Below are positions 52,295 to 61,230 of a DNA stretch of 64,000 bases, one piece after another (the stretch's first letter is position 1; each line of letters begins with the position of its first letter). The position numbers were made by a program, and so were the translations under genes. Under the pieces are notes generated by a model. It was not told where the DNA came from, made no database searches, and saw only the letters and a list, made by a program, of their open reading frames with translations. Location: positions 1-64,000 of the forward strand of contig NZ_JACHGN010000026.1 in the NCBI RefSeq assembly GCF_014202315.1, in the 5' to 3' direction. Source of the stretch: Thermocatellispora tengchongensis. GTDB lineage: Bacteria; Actinomycetota; Actinomycetes; Streptosporangiales; Streptosporangiaceae.

Positions 52295-53308
52295 TCAGGA
52301 GGACGCCGAGGGCGCCTGCCAGTCCGGGAGCGGACGGTAGATCGGCACCCCGGCGGCCTCCAGCTCGGCGCGCAGCTCGAAGTACGCCTCGCCGAACGGG
52401 TCCACGCCGTCGAGCGGCATCAGGCCCCGCCTGATCGACACGTCGTGCGGGGCCAGCGCCGCGGCGGCGTCCAGGTGGCGCCGCGCGGCGGCGGTGCGTC
52501 CTCGGCGGAACAGCCACGCGGCCACGCGGGCGTGCAGCCGGGCGGTGCGCTCCTCCTCGGTGGGCAGGCGCAGGTGCGCCCGCGCCTCCTCGGCGGTCAG
52601 GCCCGGCTCGTCCGCCAGCACCCAGCGGCGCAGCGCCGCGGTGGCGGCCTCGGCGGACAGGTTGTTCATCGACCGGAAGGTGTCGGTGGCGGTCATGGTG
52701 TCCTGCGGGCGGGCGATCCGGCCCTCCTCGTCCACCCAGACCACGGTCGGCACGTTGACGATGTTGTACAGCTCGGCGACCACGCCCTCGGCGTCGATGA
52801 GCGCGGGGTGCGCCACGTCCGCGATCCACGGCGCCGCGTCGGCCGGGTCGCGGTCCAGCGACACACTGACCAGCGTGAACCCGCCGGCGGCGGACAGCTC
52901 CCGGTGCAGCGCGTCCCAGGCGGGGATGTCGTAGCGGCAGCCGCACCACGACGCCCAGAACACCAGCGCGACCTTCGAGCCGCGCAGCGCGGACAGTTCG
53001 AACCTGCCGCCCTGGGGCAGGTCCAGGGCGAAGCCGGGAGCGTGGTCCACGGCCAGCTCGGCCGGCTCGCCGATCGCCAGCACGCCCTCCTCCCGGTCCA
53101 GCACCACGGGCCGGCTCAGGAGACCGGCGAACCGCACCAGGTCCACGCCCTCGGGCGTCTCGGCCTCGGCGGCGCGGAACGCGGGTATGCACGCCTCGCC
53201 CCGGCACCAGCCGTGCGGCTTGCGCTCCCAGCCGAGCACCGGCTCCCCCGCCGGAACCACGAGTCCGTCCACCTGCTCCACGCGACCGCCGGTCAGCAAT
53301 GTGATCAC
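52295..53308 (-). CDS. Cytosolic thioredoxin-like protein with CXC motif and helical repeat tail
   Basis: A 337-residue protein. Residues about 85-205 form a TlpA/ResA-like thioredoxin fold (LVFWASWCGCRYDIPAWDAL, then NIVNVPTVVWVDEEG with the cis-Pro). The active site is C-G-C, one residue shorter than CxxC. The last 100 residues (ARVAAWLFRRGRTAAARRHL) look like a TPR. There is no signal peptide, so it should be cytosolic. GTG start after GGGGGG. The partner and role are unknown. Confidence 0.8.
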   Translation of the reverse strand: MITLLTGGRVEQVDGLVVPAGEPVLGWERKPHGWCRGEACIPAFRAAEAETPEGVDLVRFAGLLSRPVVLDREEGVLAIGEPAELAVDHAPGFALDLPQGGRFELSALRGSKVALVFWASWCGCRYDIPAWDALHRELSAAGGFTLVSVSLDRDPADAAPWIADVAHPALIDAEGVVAELYNIVNVPTVVWVDEEGRIARPQDTMTATDTFRSMNNLSAEAATAALRRWVLADEPGLTAEEARAHLRLPTEEERTARLHARVAAWLFRRGRTAAARRHLDAAAALAPHDVSIRRGLMPLDGVDPFGEAYFELRAELEAAGVPIYRPLPDWQAPSASS

Positions 53309-53324
53309 GCCGCACCCCCCATTG

Positions 53325-53364
53325 GATAGTTCTACTCTCTAGATATTAGATAGTTGAACTCTCC
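53325..53364. promoter_or_regulatory. 16-bp direct repeats in the divergent promoter
   Basis: GATAGTTCTACTCTCT (53325-53340) and GATAGTTGAACTCTCC (53349-53364) share 13 of 16 bases and start 24 bp apart. They lie in an AT-rich gap between two divergent genes, so a regulator binding on one face of the helix is plausible. Confidence 0.6.
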
Positions 53365-53415
53365 AATGCAACCTCACTTGACCTGGAGTTCGCTCCATCT
53401 CCCATGGTTTGTGCC

Positions 53416-54354
53416 ATGACACGACTTCCGATCGCATTGGGCACGATTCCGTTCGGCACCACCGTGGACGAGCGCACCTCGTTCGCGATCCTGGACAGGT
53501 TCGCCGAGGCGGGCGGAACGATGCTGGACACCGCGAACAACTACCCCTTCTGGAACGAGGGCCGCACCGGCGACGAGAGCGAGGCCACCCTCGGCGCGTG
53601 GCTCGCCTCGCGCGGCAACCGCGACGCGATGGTGCTCGGCACCAAGTGCGGCGCGCGGCCGACCGTGCCAGGGGACCGGACGCTGGACTCGGCCGAGGGG
53701 CTGTCCGCCCGCGTCATCCGCGAGGCGGCGCAGGGCAGCCTGCGCCGGCTGCGCACCGACCGCATCGACGTCTACTGGGCGCACATCGAGGACCGGTCGG
53801 TCCCCCTGGAGGAGACGCTGGGGGCGTTCGGCGAACTGGTCCGCGAGGGCGTGGTGCGGGAGATCGGGGCCAGCAACATCCCCACCTGGCGGCTGGAGCG
53901 GGCCCGCGCGCTGTCGCGGGCCAACGGCTGGGCGCCGTACACGCACCTCCAGCTCCGGCACACCTACCTGCGCCCGCGCCCGTGGGTGCGGCTGCCGGAG
54001 GCCGGGCACACCCTGGTCTCGGACGAGGCGCTGGACTACGTGCGCTCCGAGCCGGACCTGACGCTGTGGGCGTACAACACGCTGATGTTCGGCGCCTACA
54101 CCCGGCCCGACCGGCCGATCCAGGAGATCTTCGACCACCCCGGGACGACGCGGCGGATGGCCGTGCTGCGCGAGGTGGCCGGGGAGCTGGGGGCCACGCC
54201 GAACCAGGTGGTCCTGGCCTGGCTGATCGGCGGCGACCCGGCCATCGTGCCGATCGTCGGGGTGAGCACGCTGGAGCAGCTTGAGGAGATGATCGCCGCC
54301 GCCGATCTGAAGCTGGAGGAGGACCAGCGGGCCCGCCTGGACGCGGCGAGCTGA
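53416..54354 (+). CDS. Aldo/keto reductase
   Basis: A 312-residue AKR-fold protein. The catalytic tetrad is visible: Asp and Tyr in MLDTANNYPFWNEG, Lys in LGTKCG, His in VYWAHIED. A C-terminal VPIVGVSTLEQLEEMI fits NADP binding. It should reduce carbonyl compounds. ATG at 53416 is chosen; an ATG at 53404 is also in frame. It is divergent from the thioredoxin-like gene. Confidence 0.9.
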   Translation: MTRLPIALGTIPFGTTVDERTSFAILDRFAEAGGTMLDTANNYPFWNEGRTGDESEATLGAWLASRGNRDAMVLGTKCGARPTVPGDRTLDSAEGLSARVIREAAQGSLRRLRTDRIDVYWAHIEDRSVPLEETLGAFGELVREGVVREIGASNIPTWRLERARALSRANGWAPYTHLQLRHTYLRPRPWVRLPEAGHTLVSDEALDYVRSEPDLTLWAYNTLMFGAYTRPDRPIQEIFDHPGTTRRMAVLREVAGELGATPNQVVLAWLIGGDPAIVPIVGVSTLEQLEEMIAAADLKLEEDQRARLDAAS

Positions 54355-54379
54355 GCCGGGCCGGCGAAGTAAAAAATCA

Positions 54380-54408
54380 TTGACATCATGTCCGCTTCGC
54401 TTTACCTT
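54380..54408 (+). promoter_or_regulatory. Promoter with overlapping palindrome
   Basis: TTGACA (54380-54385), 17 bases, TACCTT (54403-54408). The -35 overlaps GACAT-C-ATGTC, a perfect small palindrome (54382-54392). A second TTGACATC follows at 54428. The AT-rich patch stands out from the GC-rich surroundings. Confidence 0.6.
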
Positions 54409-54453
54409 GCCTATGTCTGGTTTTTTTGACATCGGCGAGAGGCGGAGACCACG

Positions 54454-55467
54454 ATGGCGATGACGACGACGATGACGACGGCCGCGACGGCGACCATGAG
54501 GGCCGCGGTCCGCGAGCGGTACTGCGGCCCCGGCGAGGTGCGTACGGAGCGGGTGGCCAGGCCGGTCCCCGGGCCGGGCGAGGTGCTCGTCCGGGTCCGG
54601 GCGGCCGGCCTCGACCAGGGGGTGTGGCATCTCCTGACCGGGCTGCCCTACCCGGTCCGGCTGGCCGGCTACGGCCTGTTCCGGCCGAAGACCCCTGTCC
54701 TCGGCCGCGACCTCGCGGGGATCGTCGATGCGGTCGGCGCGGGCGTGACCCGGTTCCGGCCGGGCGACGAGGTGTTCGGGGCCTGCGACGGCTCCTTCGC
54801 CGAGTACGCCCGCGGCGGCGAGGACGCGTTCGCGCCCAAGCCGGCGAACCTCACCTTCGAGCAGGCGGCGGCGGTGCCCACCAGCGCGTGCGCCGCCCTG
54901 CACGGGCTGCGCGACGCCGGGGGCGTGCGGGCCGGGCAGAAGGCGCTGGTCACCGGGGCGGGCGGGGGCGTGGGCGGGTTCGCGGTGCAACTGGCCCGCT
55001 CCTTCGGCGCGCACGTCACGGGCGTGTGCCGCGGCACGAAGGCCGACCTGGTCCGCTCGCTCGGCGCGCAGGACGTCATCGACCACACCCGCGAGGACGT
55101 GACCGACCGGCCGCACCGATACGACCTGATCCTCGACACCGCGGGCAACCGCCCGCTGTCGCTGCTGCGCCGCGCCCTCACGCCCACGGGCACCCTGGTC
55201 ATCGTGGGCGGGGTGCGCAAGGGCCGATGGCTGCAGGGCTCCGACCGGCAGGTGCGGGCGATGCTGCTGTCGCGGTTCACCCGGCAGACCCTGCGCGGCC
55301 TGATGTCCGCCGGACGGGCCGAGGACCTGCGGTTCCTGACCGGGCTGATCGAGGCGGGCGAGGTCACCCCGGTCATCGACCGCGCCTACCCGCTCGACCG
55401 GCTGCCCGAGGCCCTGGAGTACCTGCGCGCGGGCCACGCCACGGGCAAGGTCGTCATCCTCCCCTGA
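54454..55467 (+). CDS. Medium-chain dehydrogenase/reductase, quinone-oxidoreductase-like
   Basis: A 337-residue MDR protein without catalytic zinc ligands. Features are VPGPGEVLVRVRAAGLDQGV, LGRDLAGIVDAVGAGV, and the NADPH loop TGAGGGVGGFAVQLAR. The N-terminus is a Met/Thr-rich stretch (MAMTTTMTTAATATM), so the true start may be the second half of it; GGCGGAG lies before 54454. It should reduce enones or quinones with NADPH. Confidence 0.87.
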   Translation: MAMTTTMTTAATATMRAAVRERYCGPGEVRTERVARPVPGPGEVLVRVRAAGLDQGVWHLLTGLPYPVRLAGYGLFRPKTPVLGRDLAGIVDAVGAGVTRFRPGDEVFGACDGSFAEYARGGEDAFAPKPANLTFEQAAAVPTSACAALHGLRDAGGVRAGQKALVTGAGGGVGGFAVQLARSFGAHVTGVCRGTKADLVRSLGAQDVIDHTREDVTDRPHRYDLILDTAGNRPLSLLRRALTPTGTLVIVGGVRKGRWLQGSDRQVRAMLLSRFTRQTLRGLMSAGRAEDLRFLTGLIEAGEVTPVIDRAYPLDRLPEALEYLRAGHATGKVVILP

Positions 55468-55508
55468 CCCCAGGCCCTGATCCCAGCCCTTGATCCAAGG
55501 CCCCGCCC

Positions 55509-56780
55509 TCAGGGCGGTTCCAGCCCGCCGTCGGGGCGGCGCACGCGGGCGGCCCACCGCTCATGGGCGTGGGTGGACGGCGGGTGCTTCGCCGCCGCGG
55601 CCTCGTCGAGGTCCACCCCCCACCCGGGCTCGCCCGACGGGTGCAGGTGGCCCTCGCGGATGACGGGCGTGCCGGGGAAGACCTCGTGCACGGCGTCGGG
55701 ATACTCGTGCCCCTCCTGGATGCCGAAGGCGGGACTGGCCAGGTCCAGGGCGAGGTTGGCCGCCAAACCCACCGGGGAGACGTCGGCGGGGGCGTGCCAG
55801 GCGGTGCGGACGCCGGTCAGCTCGCACAGCGCCGTGATCTTGACGGCCGGGGTGAGCCCGCCGATGGCCGACAGGTGCAGCCGCAGCAGATCGACACCGC
55901 CGTTCATGACCAGCCGGGCGGCCTCGGGCACCGAGGTCAGCAGCTCGCCGGCCGCGATCGGCACCGGCGAGGCCGCGCGTACCTCCGGCAGCCGGTCGTA
56001 GTGCTCCGGCGCGACCACGTCCTCCAGGAAGAACAGCCGGTACGGCTCCAGGGCGCGGGCCAGCACCACGGCCTGCTTGGGCGTCAGCCGGGAGTGGACG
56101 TCGTGCAGCAGTTCCACCTCCTCCCCCAGCTCCTCGCGGGCCCGCCGGAACAGCTCCGGGGTGGTGCGCAGGTAGTGCTGCACGTCCCAGCCGTCGGGGT
56201 ACGGCGCGTCCGGGTAGCCGCCCCCGGTGCGCGGCGCCCCGTACGTGCCAAGGCCCGGCTGGGCGGTCTGGAGCCGCACGTGCCGCACCCCGGAGTCCAT
56301 GATCATGCGGGCGTGCTCCAGCGTGCCGGCGACCGTGGCCCCGGTGGCGTGCAGGTAGACGGGGACGGCGGCGCGCACCCGGCCGCCGAGCAGGTCGTAC
56401 ACCGGCATGCCGGCCCGCTTGCCCGCGATGTCCCACAGGGCCAGGTCCACACCGGAGATGGCGTTGTTCCCGACCGGCCCGTCGCGCCAGTACGACGAGA
56501 AGTGCAGCATGCGGAAGATGTCGCCGATGTCGGCCGGGTGCCGCCCGATCAGCATCGGCGCGAGGTGGTGCTCCACGGCGGCGCGCACCGCCTCGAACCG
56601 CTGGGTGAAGGTGGCGCAGCCCAGCCCGTAGAGCCCCGGCTCGGAGGTGTCCACCCGGACGACCACGAGCGGCACGCCCTCCGGGGCGGTGACGATCGGG
56701 CGCACGGCGGTGATGCGCAGCTTGTCGCGGGCCGGCCAGGGCGCCTGGGTCTCCGGCATCACGCCGTCGCCGGGGCTCAT
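55509..56780 (-). CDS. Enolase-superfamily sugar-acid dehydratase (RspA/mannonate dehydratase-like)
   Basis: A 423-residue protein of the D-mannonate/RspA group: GNNAISGVDLALWDIAGKRA, VYLHATG, LLHDVHSRLTPKQAVVLARA with a metal-ligand Asp, LFFLEDVVAPEHYDRLPEVR and PIAAGEL providing two metal-ligand Glu, and TAWHAPADVSPVGLAANLAL with the catalytic His. It should dehydrate a sugar acid to a 2-keto-3-deoxy acid. ATG at 56780 overlaps the permease stop as ATGA, so it is part of the transporter operon. Confidence 0.9.
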   Translation of the reverse strand: MSPGDGVMPETQAPWPARDKLRITAVRPIVTAPEGVPLVVVRVDTSEPGLYGLGCATFTQRFEAVRAAVEHHLAPMLIGRHPADIGDIFRMLHFSSYWRDGPVGNNAISGVDLALWDIAGKRAGMPVYDLLGGRVRAAVPVYLHATGATVAGTLEHARMIMDSGVRHVRLQTAQPGLGTYGAPRTGGGYPDAPYPDGWDVQHYLRTTPELFRRAREELGEEVELLHDVHSRLTPKQAVVLARALEPYRLFFLEDVVAPEHYDRLPEVRAASPVPIAAGELLTSVPEAARLVMNGGVDLLRLHLSAIGGLTPAVKITALCELTGVRTAWHAPADVSPVGLAANLALDLASPAFGIQEGHEYPDAVHEVFPGTPVIREGHLHPSGEPGWGVDLDEAAAAKHPPSTHAHERWAARVRRPDGGLEPP

Positions 56781-57661
56781 CCCTTCAGTCCCGTGAAGGC
56801 GATGCCCCGCACCACGTACCTCTGGAAGATCAGGAAGATCAGCAGCGGCGGGACCGTCGCGATGAGCAGCCCCGCCACCAGCAGGGCCGGCTCGGCCGCC
56901 TGGGCCAGGCGGGGCAGCGCCACGGCGATCGGCTGGGCCTGCGGATCGGTGATCGCGATCAGGGGCCACAGGAAGTCCTTCCACGCGTTCATCACCGCGA
57001 ACAGCGAGATGACGGCCAGGATCGGGGTGGACATGGGCAGCACGATCCGGCGGAAGACCGTCCAGGAGCCGGCCCCGTCCACCCGGGCGGCCTCGAACAG
57101 CTCGCGCGGGATCGCGTCGAAGAACTGCTTGGCGAGCAGGATGTTGAAGGCGTGGGCCCCGGCCGGCAGCCACACCGCGAGCGGGGTGTTGGCGATGGAC
57201 ACGTTCAGGCCGGGCAGGTCGAGCACGGTCAGGTAGAGCGCGACCAGCGTGACCGTGCCGGGCACGAACAGGGTGATCAGGAACGCGCCGTAGACGTACC
57301 TGCCGTACCACGGGCGCACCACCGACAGGGCGTAGCCCGCGGTGGTCGCCACGACGGCCTGGACCAGCCACGAGCCGGCCACCAGCACGACGGTGTTGAG
57401 CAGGTAGTGCCTGATCTCCAGGCTGGTCCAGGCGTCGGCGAGGTTGCCCCAGCGGGGCGAGGCGGGCCACAGCGCCAGCGGGTCGGCCAAGAGGTCGGCG
57501 GTGGAGGAGACCGCGGCCTTGAGGGTCCACAGCAGGGGGCCGAGCCCGGCGAGCAGCAGGATCGCGAACAGCAGGACGTGGGCGGCGCGCCACCCGGTGC
57601 CGGTGAGCGGCTTGCGCCAGTCGGCCTCGGAGAGCAGGCCGCGGCCGGGTGCGGGCGTCAT
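56777..57661 (-). CDS. Sugar ABC permease, MalG-like
   Basis: A 294-residue permease with six TM segments. EAA loop: EAARVDGAGSWTVFRRIVLP; C-terminus FTGLKG. ATG at 57661 overlaps the MalF-like stop and has GGAG about seven bases upstream; an ATG at 57673 is less likely. Confidence 0.92.
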   Translation of the reverse strand: MTPAPGRGLLSEADWRKPLTGTGWRAAHVLLFAILLLAGLGPLLWTLKAAVSSTADLLADPLALWPASPRWGNLADAWTSLEIRHYLLNTVVLVAGSWLVQAVVATTAGYALSVVRPWYGRYVYGAFLITLFVPGTVTLVALYLTVLDLPGLNVSIANTPLAVWLPAGAHAFNILLAKQFFDAIPRELFEAARVDGAGSWTVFRRIVLPMSTPILAVISLFAVMNAWKDFLWPLIAITDPQAQPIAVALPRLAQAAEPALLVAGLLIATVPPLLIFLIFQRYVVRGIAFTGLKG

Positions 57662-58617
57662 CGGGAGCTCCATCCTCTCGTCAGCCGCAGGTACAGCGCC
57701 GAGACGACCGCGAGCGCCACGGCGAGCAGGACGCTCAGCGCGGTGGCGGTGCCGTAGTCGCCGAACAGGAACGCGTAGCGGTAGATCATCAGCAGCACGG
57801 TCACGGTGGCGTTCTCCGGGCCGCCGTCGGTCATGACGTACGGCTCGGTGAACACCTGAAGGCAGCCGATGATCTGCAGCAGGAGCAGCACCAGGATCAC
57901 GCCGCGGAGCTGGGGCAGCATCACGTGCCACACGCGCCGGGCGATCGAGGCGCCGTCGGTCTCGGCGGCCTCGTACAGCTCGCGCGGGACCGCGACCAGC
58001 GCGGCCAGGTAGATCAGCACGGCCCCGCCCGCGCCCGCCCAGGTGGCCTCGACGACCAGGCTCGGCATCGCCCAGGCCGGCGACTGCAGCCACGGGTACG
58101 GGCCCAGGCCCACCAGCCCGAGCACCGCGTTGATCAGGCCGGAGTCGGGGTCGTAGAAGATCTTCCACAGCAGCACCGACACCACCGGCGGCACGATGAC
58201 CGGCAGGTAGACCAGCACCCGCGCCGGCGCGCCGAAGCGGCGCAGCTCGGAGATGAGCACGGCCAGGACCAGCGGCGCGGGCAGCCCGATCAGCAGCGAC
58301 AGCACGGTGTACCACAACGTGTTGAGCACCGCGGTCGGCAGCAGCGGGTCGGCGAACAGGACCTCGAAGTTGCGCAGGCCCACCCAGCGCGCCGGGTCCA
58401 CCAGGTTGGTCTGCTGGAGGGCGAGGACCACGCTGCGGCCGATGGGCCACCAGGCGAAGTAGCCGAAGCAGGCCAGCGCGGGCAGCAGGAACACCAGCCC
58501 GGCCAGGGCGCGCCGGCCGCGGTCGGAGCGTCCGGGCCGGGCCCCGGCACGCCGGCCCGGCGCCGCCTCGGGGGCGGCGCCGGCCGGGGAGGGTGCGGTG
58601 GCGACCACGGGCGTCAC
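57658..58617 (-). CDS. Sugar ABC permease, MalF-like
   Basis: A 319-residue permease with a polar Pro/Ala/Arg-rich N-terminus of 40 residues. First TM is GLVFLLPALACFGYFAWWPI; EAA loop is YEAAETDGASIARRVWHVML; VMTDGGPENATVTVLLMIYR is the typical MalF end region. GTG at 58617 overlaps the binding-protein stop as GTGA. Confidence 0.92.
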   Translation of the reverse strand: MTPVVATAPSPAGAAPEAAPGRRAGARPGRSDRGRRALAGLVFLLPALACFGYFAWWPIGRSVVLALQQTNLVDPARWVGLRNFEVLFADPLLPTAVLNTLWYTVLSLLIGLPAPLVLAVLISELRRFGAPARVLVYLPVIVPPVVSVLLWKIFYDPDSGLINAVLGLVGLGPYPWLQSPAWAMPSLVVEATWAGAGGAVLIYLAALVAVPRELYEAAETDGASIARRVWHVMLPQLRGVILVLLLLQIIGCLQVFTEPYVMTDGGPENATVTVLLMIYRYAFLFGDYGTATALSVLLAVALAVVSALYLRLTRGWSSR

Positions 58618-59978
58618 TGCTGCTTGCCCAGGATGGCGTTGACCCGGGTCTCGGCGTCGGCGAGGAGCGCGGCCGGGTCGGCGTCCCGCCGGGTGAGCAC
58701 CGCCTGGGCGACGGGGTCGAGGGCCGCGTAGATCTCCTGGCTGGCGACCTGGGGCTCGGGGGTGAAGGTGAGCGAGCCCAGCGAGGCGACGTAGGCCGCG
58801 AAGTGGTCCTGGGGCACGTTGGCGTGCGGGGCGATCGCCTTGTAGATCTTGTCCGCGGTGGCCTGGTCGAAGATCGGCAGTACCGGTACCCCGACCGGGG
58901 TGCCGTCGGCGGCGGCGGCCTTGGCCGTGGCGACCGCGGCCTCGGTGTCGAAGTTGGGGCGCAGGTAGCGGTACTGGATCCACTTGACGGCCGCGGCGCG
59001 CTGCTCGGGGGTGGCCTTGGCGTTGACCATGTGGATGGTGCCGCCGACGAGGGTGGCGGAGCCGGCGCCCTGCGGCATGGGCCCGGCGCCGAAGTCCTCG
59101 GGCTTGCCGCCGTTGGTGACGTAGGTGGGGTAGATGTCGGACGGCGAGGTGACCCACATGCCGATCTTGCCGGCGGCGAACTGGGCGATCATGTCCTCCT
59201 GCTTGCCCAGCACGTTGCCGCCCATCGAGTCGTCCTCCCAGCGCATCGCGCGCCAGCGGTCCAGCACCCTGCGGGCGGCGTCGCCGTTGAAGGCCGCGGT
59301 CCACCTGCCGCCGGCCTGCTCGATCATCGAGCCGCCCTCGCTGTAGGTGTAGGCCGTCAGGTGCCAGCCGCCGCTGTTGTTGGTGGTGATCTCGCCGAAG
59401 CCGACGGCGCCGGTCTTGTCCTTGATCTGCTTGGCGTAGGCGCGCACGTCGTCCCAGGTCGCCGGGGGCTTGTCCGGGTCCAGCCCGGCCTTGGCGAACA
59501 GGGCCCGGTTGTAGGCCAGCCCGAGCGCGTACGCCTTCTCGGGCAGGCCGTACGTCACGCCGTTCCTGGTCACGTAGGACATGATGTCCGGGTTGAGCGA
59601 GCGGTACTCGGCGAGCGCGGTGGCCTCCTTGGTGATGTCGGCGACCTGACGCCGCTCGATCAGCCCGGCCGGCTCGGTGAGCGGCACCCGCAGCACCGTG
59701 GGCGCGCTGCCTCCGGCGAGCATCGGCGCGAAGGTCTTGACGTCCCAGGGCATGTCCGAGCCGACCACCTTGATACCGGGGTTGGCCTTCTCGAAGGCCG
59801 CGACCTGGTCCTGGAACAGCTTGCGCCCCTTGGCGTTGGTCGCGGCCGGCATCCCCATCACGGTGATCGTGGTCACGCCGCCCTGCGCGGTCTCGGCGTC
59901 CTGGCCGCATCCGGCGCCGGCGACCGTGAGCACGGCCACGAGCGCGCAGGCGCTCAGGCTGCGGAAATGGGATCTCAT
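58614..59978 (-). CDS. Sugar ABC solute-binding lipoprotein
   Basis: A 454-residue binding protein with signal peptide and lipobox VAGAGC. Mature features: ITVMGMPAATNAKGRKLFQD, FEKANPGIKVVGSDMPWDVK and AAVKWIQYRYLRPNFDTEAA. ATG at 59978 has GGAGG five bases upstream, favouring it over the ATG at 59990. It heads the sugar-acid operon. Confidence 0.92.
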   Translation of the reverse strand: MRSHFRSLSACALVAVLTVAGAGCGQDAETAQGGVTTITVMGMPAATNAKGRKLFQDQVAAFEKANPGIKVVGSDMPWDVKTFAPMLAGGSAPTVLRVPLTEPAGLIERRQVADITKEATALAEYRSLNPDIMSYVTRNGVTYGLPEKAYALGLAYNRALFAKAGLDPDKPPATWDDVRAYAKQIKDKTGAVGFGEITTNNSGGWHLTAYTYSEGGSMIEQAGGRWTAAFNGDAARRVLDRWRAMRWEDDSMGGNVLGKQEDMIAQFAAGKIGMWVTSPSDIYPTYVTNGGKPEDFGAGPMPQGAGSATLVGGTIHMVNAKATPEQRAAAVKWIQYRYLRPNFDTEAAVATAKAAAADGTPVGVPVLPIFDQATADKIYKAIAPHANVPQDHFAAYVASLGSLTFTPEPQVASQEIYAALDPVAQAVLTRRDADPAALLADAETRVNAILGKQQ

Positions 59979-60107
59979 CTGTACCTCCATGGGGCGGGAA
60001 CGCGCGCCGCTGCCCCAAGCCGGGGGATGTCATCGGTGTGACGCCGGGATGCCCACCCTGTTACGTCCTGGCCATAGTGAACGCGAATCGCACAAAAGAC
60101 AAGACCT

Positions 60108-60136
60108 GTGAAACACAAGTTTCCAACTTGTATACT
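60108..60136 (+). promoter_or_regulatory. Promoter with operator in the spacer (GntR-like)
   Basis: GTGAAA (60108-60113), 17 bases, TATACT (60131-60136). The spacer contains the perfect inverted repeat ACAAGTT-TCC-AACTTGT (60115-60131). AACTTGTATAC resembles half-sites of GntR/FadR-type regulators. It lies between the divergent binding-protein and dehydrogenase genes. Confidence 0.65.
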
Positions 60137-60182
60137 TTGGGTCGCTAGTGCGCAGTTCTCCTACCGGCAGGAGCCCATCGCA

Positions 60183-61196
60183 GTGATCCAGCGGCCCGAA
60201 GCACTCGTCGTCATGGCGCGGGAGACGTACCGGATGTCGTTCGACGACGAGCGGCGCGAGCGCCTCGTCCGGCTGGCCGTCGTACGCGAGCCGGTGTTCG
60301 TGACCGAGCTGGACTCGCCGGCCGCGCGCGAGCGCCTGGCCACGGCCGACGTGCTCGTCACCGGGTGGGGGTGCCCCCCGCTGACCGCCGAGGTGCTGGC
60401 CGGCGCGCCCCGGCTGCGCGCGGTCTTCCACGCGGCCGGCACCGTCAAGGACCACGTCACCGGTGCGTGCTGGGAGCGCGGCATCGTGGTGACCTCGGCG
60501 GCGCGGGCCAACGCCATCCCCGTCTCGGAGTACACGCTGGCCGCGGTGCTGATGGCCGGCAAGCGGGCGCACCGCTTCGCCGCCGCCTACCGCGGCAGCC
60601 CCGGGGTGTGGGAGCCGTGGCGCGACGCGGTGCCCGATCCGTCCAACTACCGGCGTACGGTCGGGATCGTCGGGCTGTCCAACGTGGGGCGCAGGGTCGC
60701 GGCGCTGCTGCGCTCCTTCGACGTCACCGTGCTCGCCGCCGACCCGCACGCCTCGGCCGCGGGCGCCGCCGCCGTCGGCGCGTCCCTGGTGGACCTGGAG
60801 ACCCTGCTGCGGCGCAGCGACATCGTGACCCTGCACGCGCCGCAGCTTCCCGAGACCCGGCACCTGCTGGACCGCCGCAGGCTGGCCATGCTCCGCGACG
60901 GCGCCACCGTGATCAACACCGCCAGGGGCGGCCTGGTGGACACCGCCGCGCTCACCGACGAGTGCGCCGCCGGACGGCTCGACGCGATCCTCGACGTCAC
61001 CGATCCCGAGCCGCTGCCCGCGGGCTCGCCGCTGTACACGCTGCCCAACGTGGTGCTCACCCCGCACATCGCCGGGGCGCTGGGCAGCGAGACGTACCGG
61101 CTGGTGGACGCGGCGCTGGACGAGCTGGCCCGCTTCGCCGAGGGCCGCGCCCCCCTGCACGCGGTCCGCGGCGACGACCTGTCCAAGATCGCCTGA
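60183..61196 (+). CDS. D-isomer-specific 2-hydroxyacid dehydrogenase
   Basis: A 337-residue NAD(P)-dependent dehydrogenase. The nucleotide loop is VGIVGLSNVGRRVAALL (GxSxxG variant). Catalytic residues are visible: Arg in INTARGGLVDTAAL, Glu in DVTDPEPLP, His in TPHIAGALG. GTG at 60183 has AGGAG upstream. It likely reduces a 2-keto acid or oxidises a 2-hydroxy acid from the sugar-acid pathway encoded opposite. Confidence 0.9.
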   Translation: MIQRPEALVVMARETYRMSFDDERRERLVRLAVVREPVFVTELDSPAARERLATADVLVTGWGCPPLTAEVLAGAPRLRAVFHAAGTVKDHVTGACWERGIVVTSAARANAIPVSEYTLAAVLMAGKRAHRFAAAYRGSPGVWEPWRDAVPDPSNYRRTVGIVGLSNVGRRVAALLRSFDVTVLAADPHASAAGAAAVGASLVDLETLLRRSDIVTLHAPQLPETRHLLDRRRLAMLRDGATVINTARGGLVDTAALTDECAAGRLDAILDVTDPEPLPAGSPLYTLPNVVLTPHIAGALGSETYRLVDAALDELARFAEGRAPLHAVRGDDLSKIA

Positions 61197-61224
61197 GGGG
61201 GCGCGCCCCGGCGGGCGCGCCCCC
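61197..61224. terminator. Perfect 11-bp hairpin between convergent genes
   Basis: GGGGGCGCGCC (61197-61207) and GGCGCGCCCCC (61214-61224) pair perfectly with six loop bases, directly after the dehydrogenase stop and six bases before the GH9 stop. Bidirectional terminator. Confidence 0.8.
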
Positions 61225-61230
61225 GTCGCC

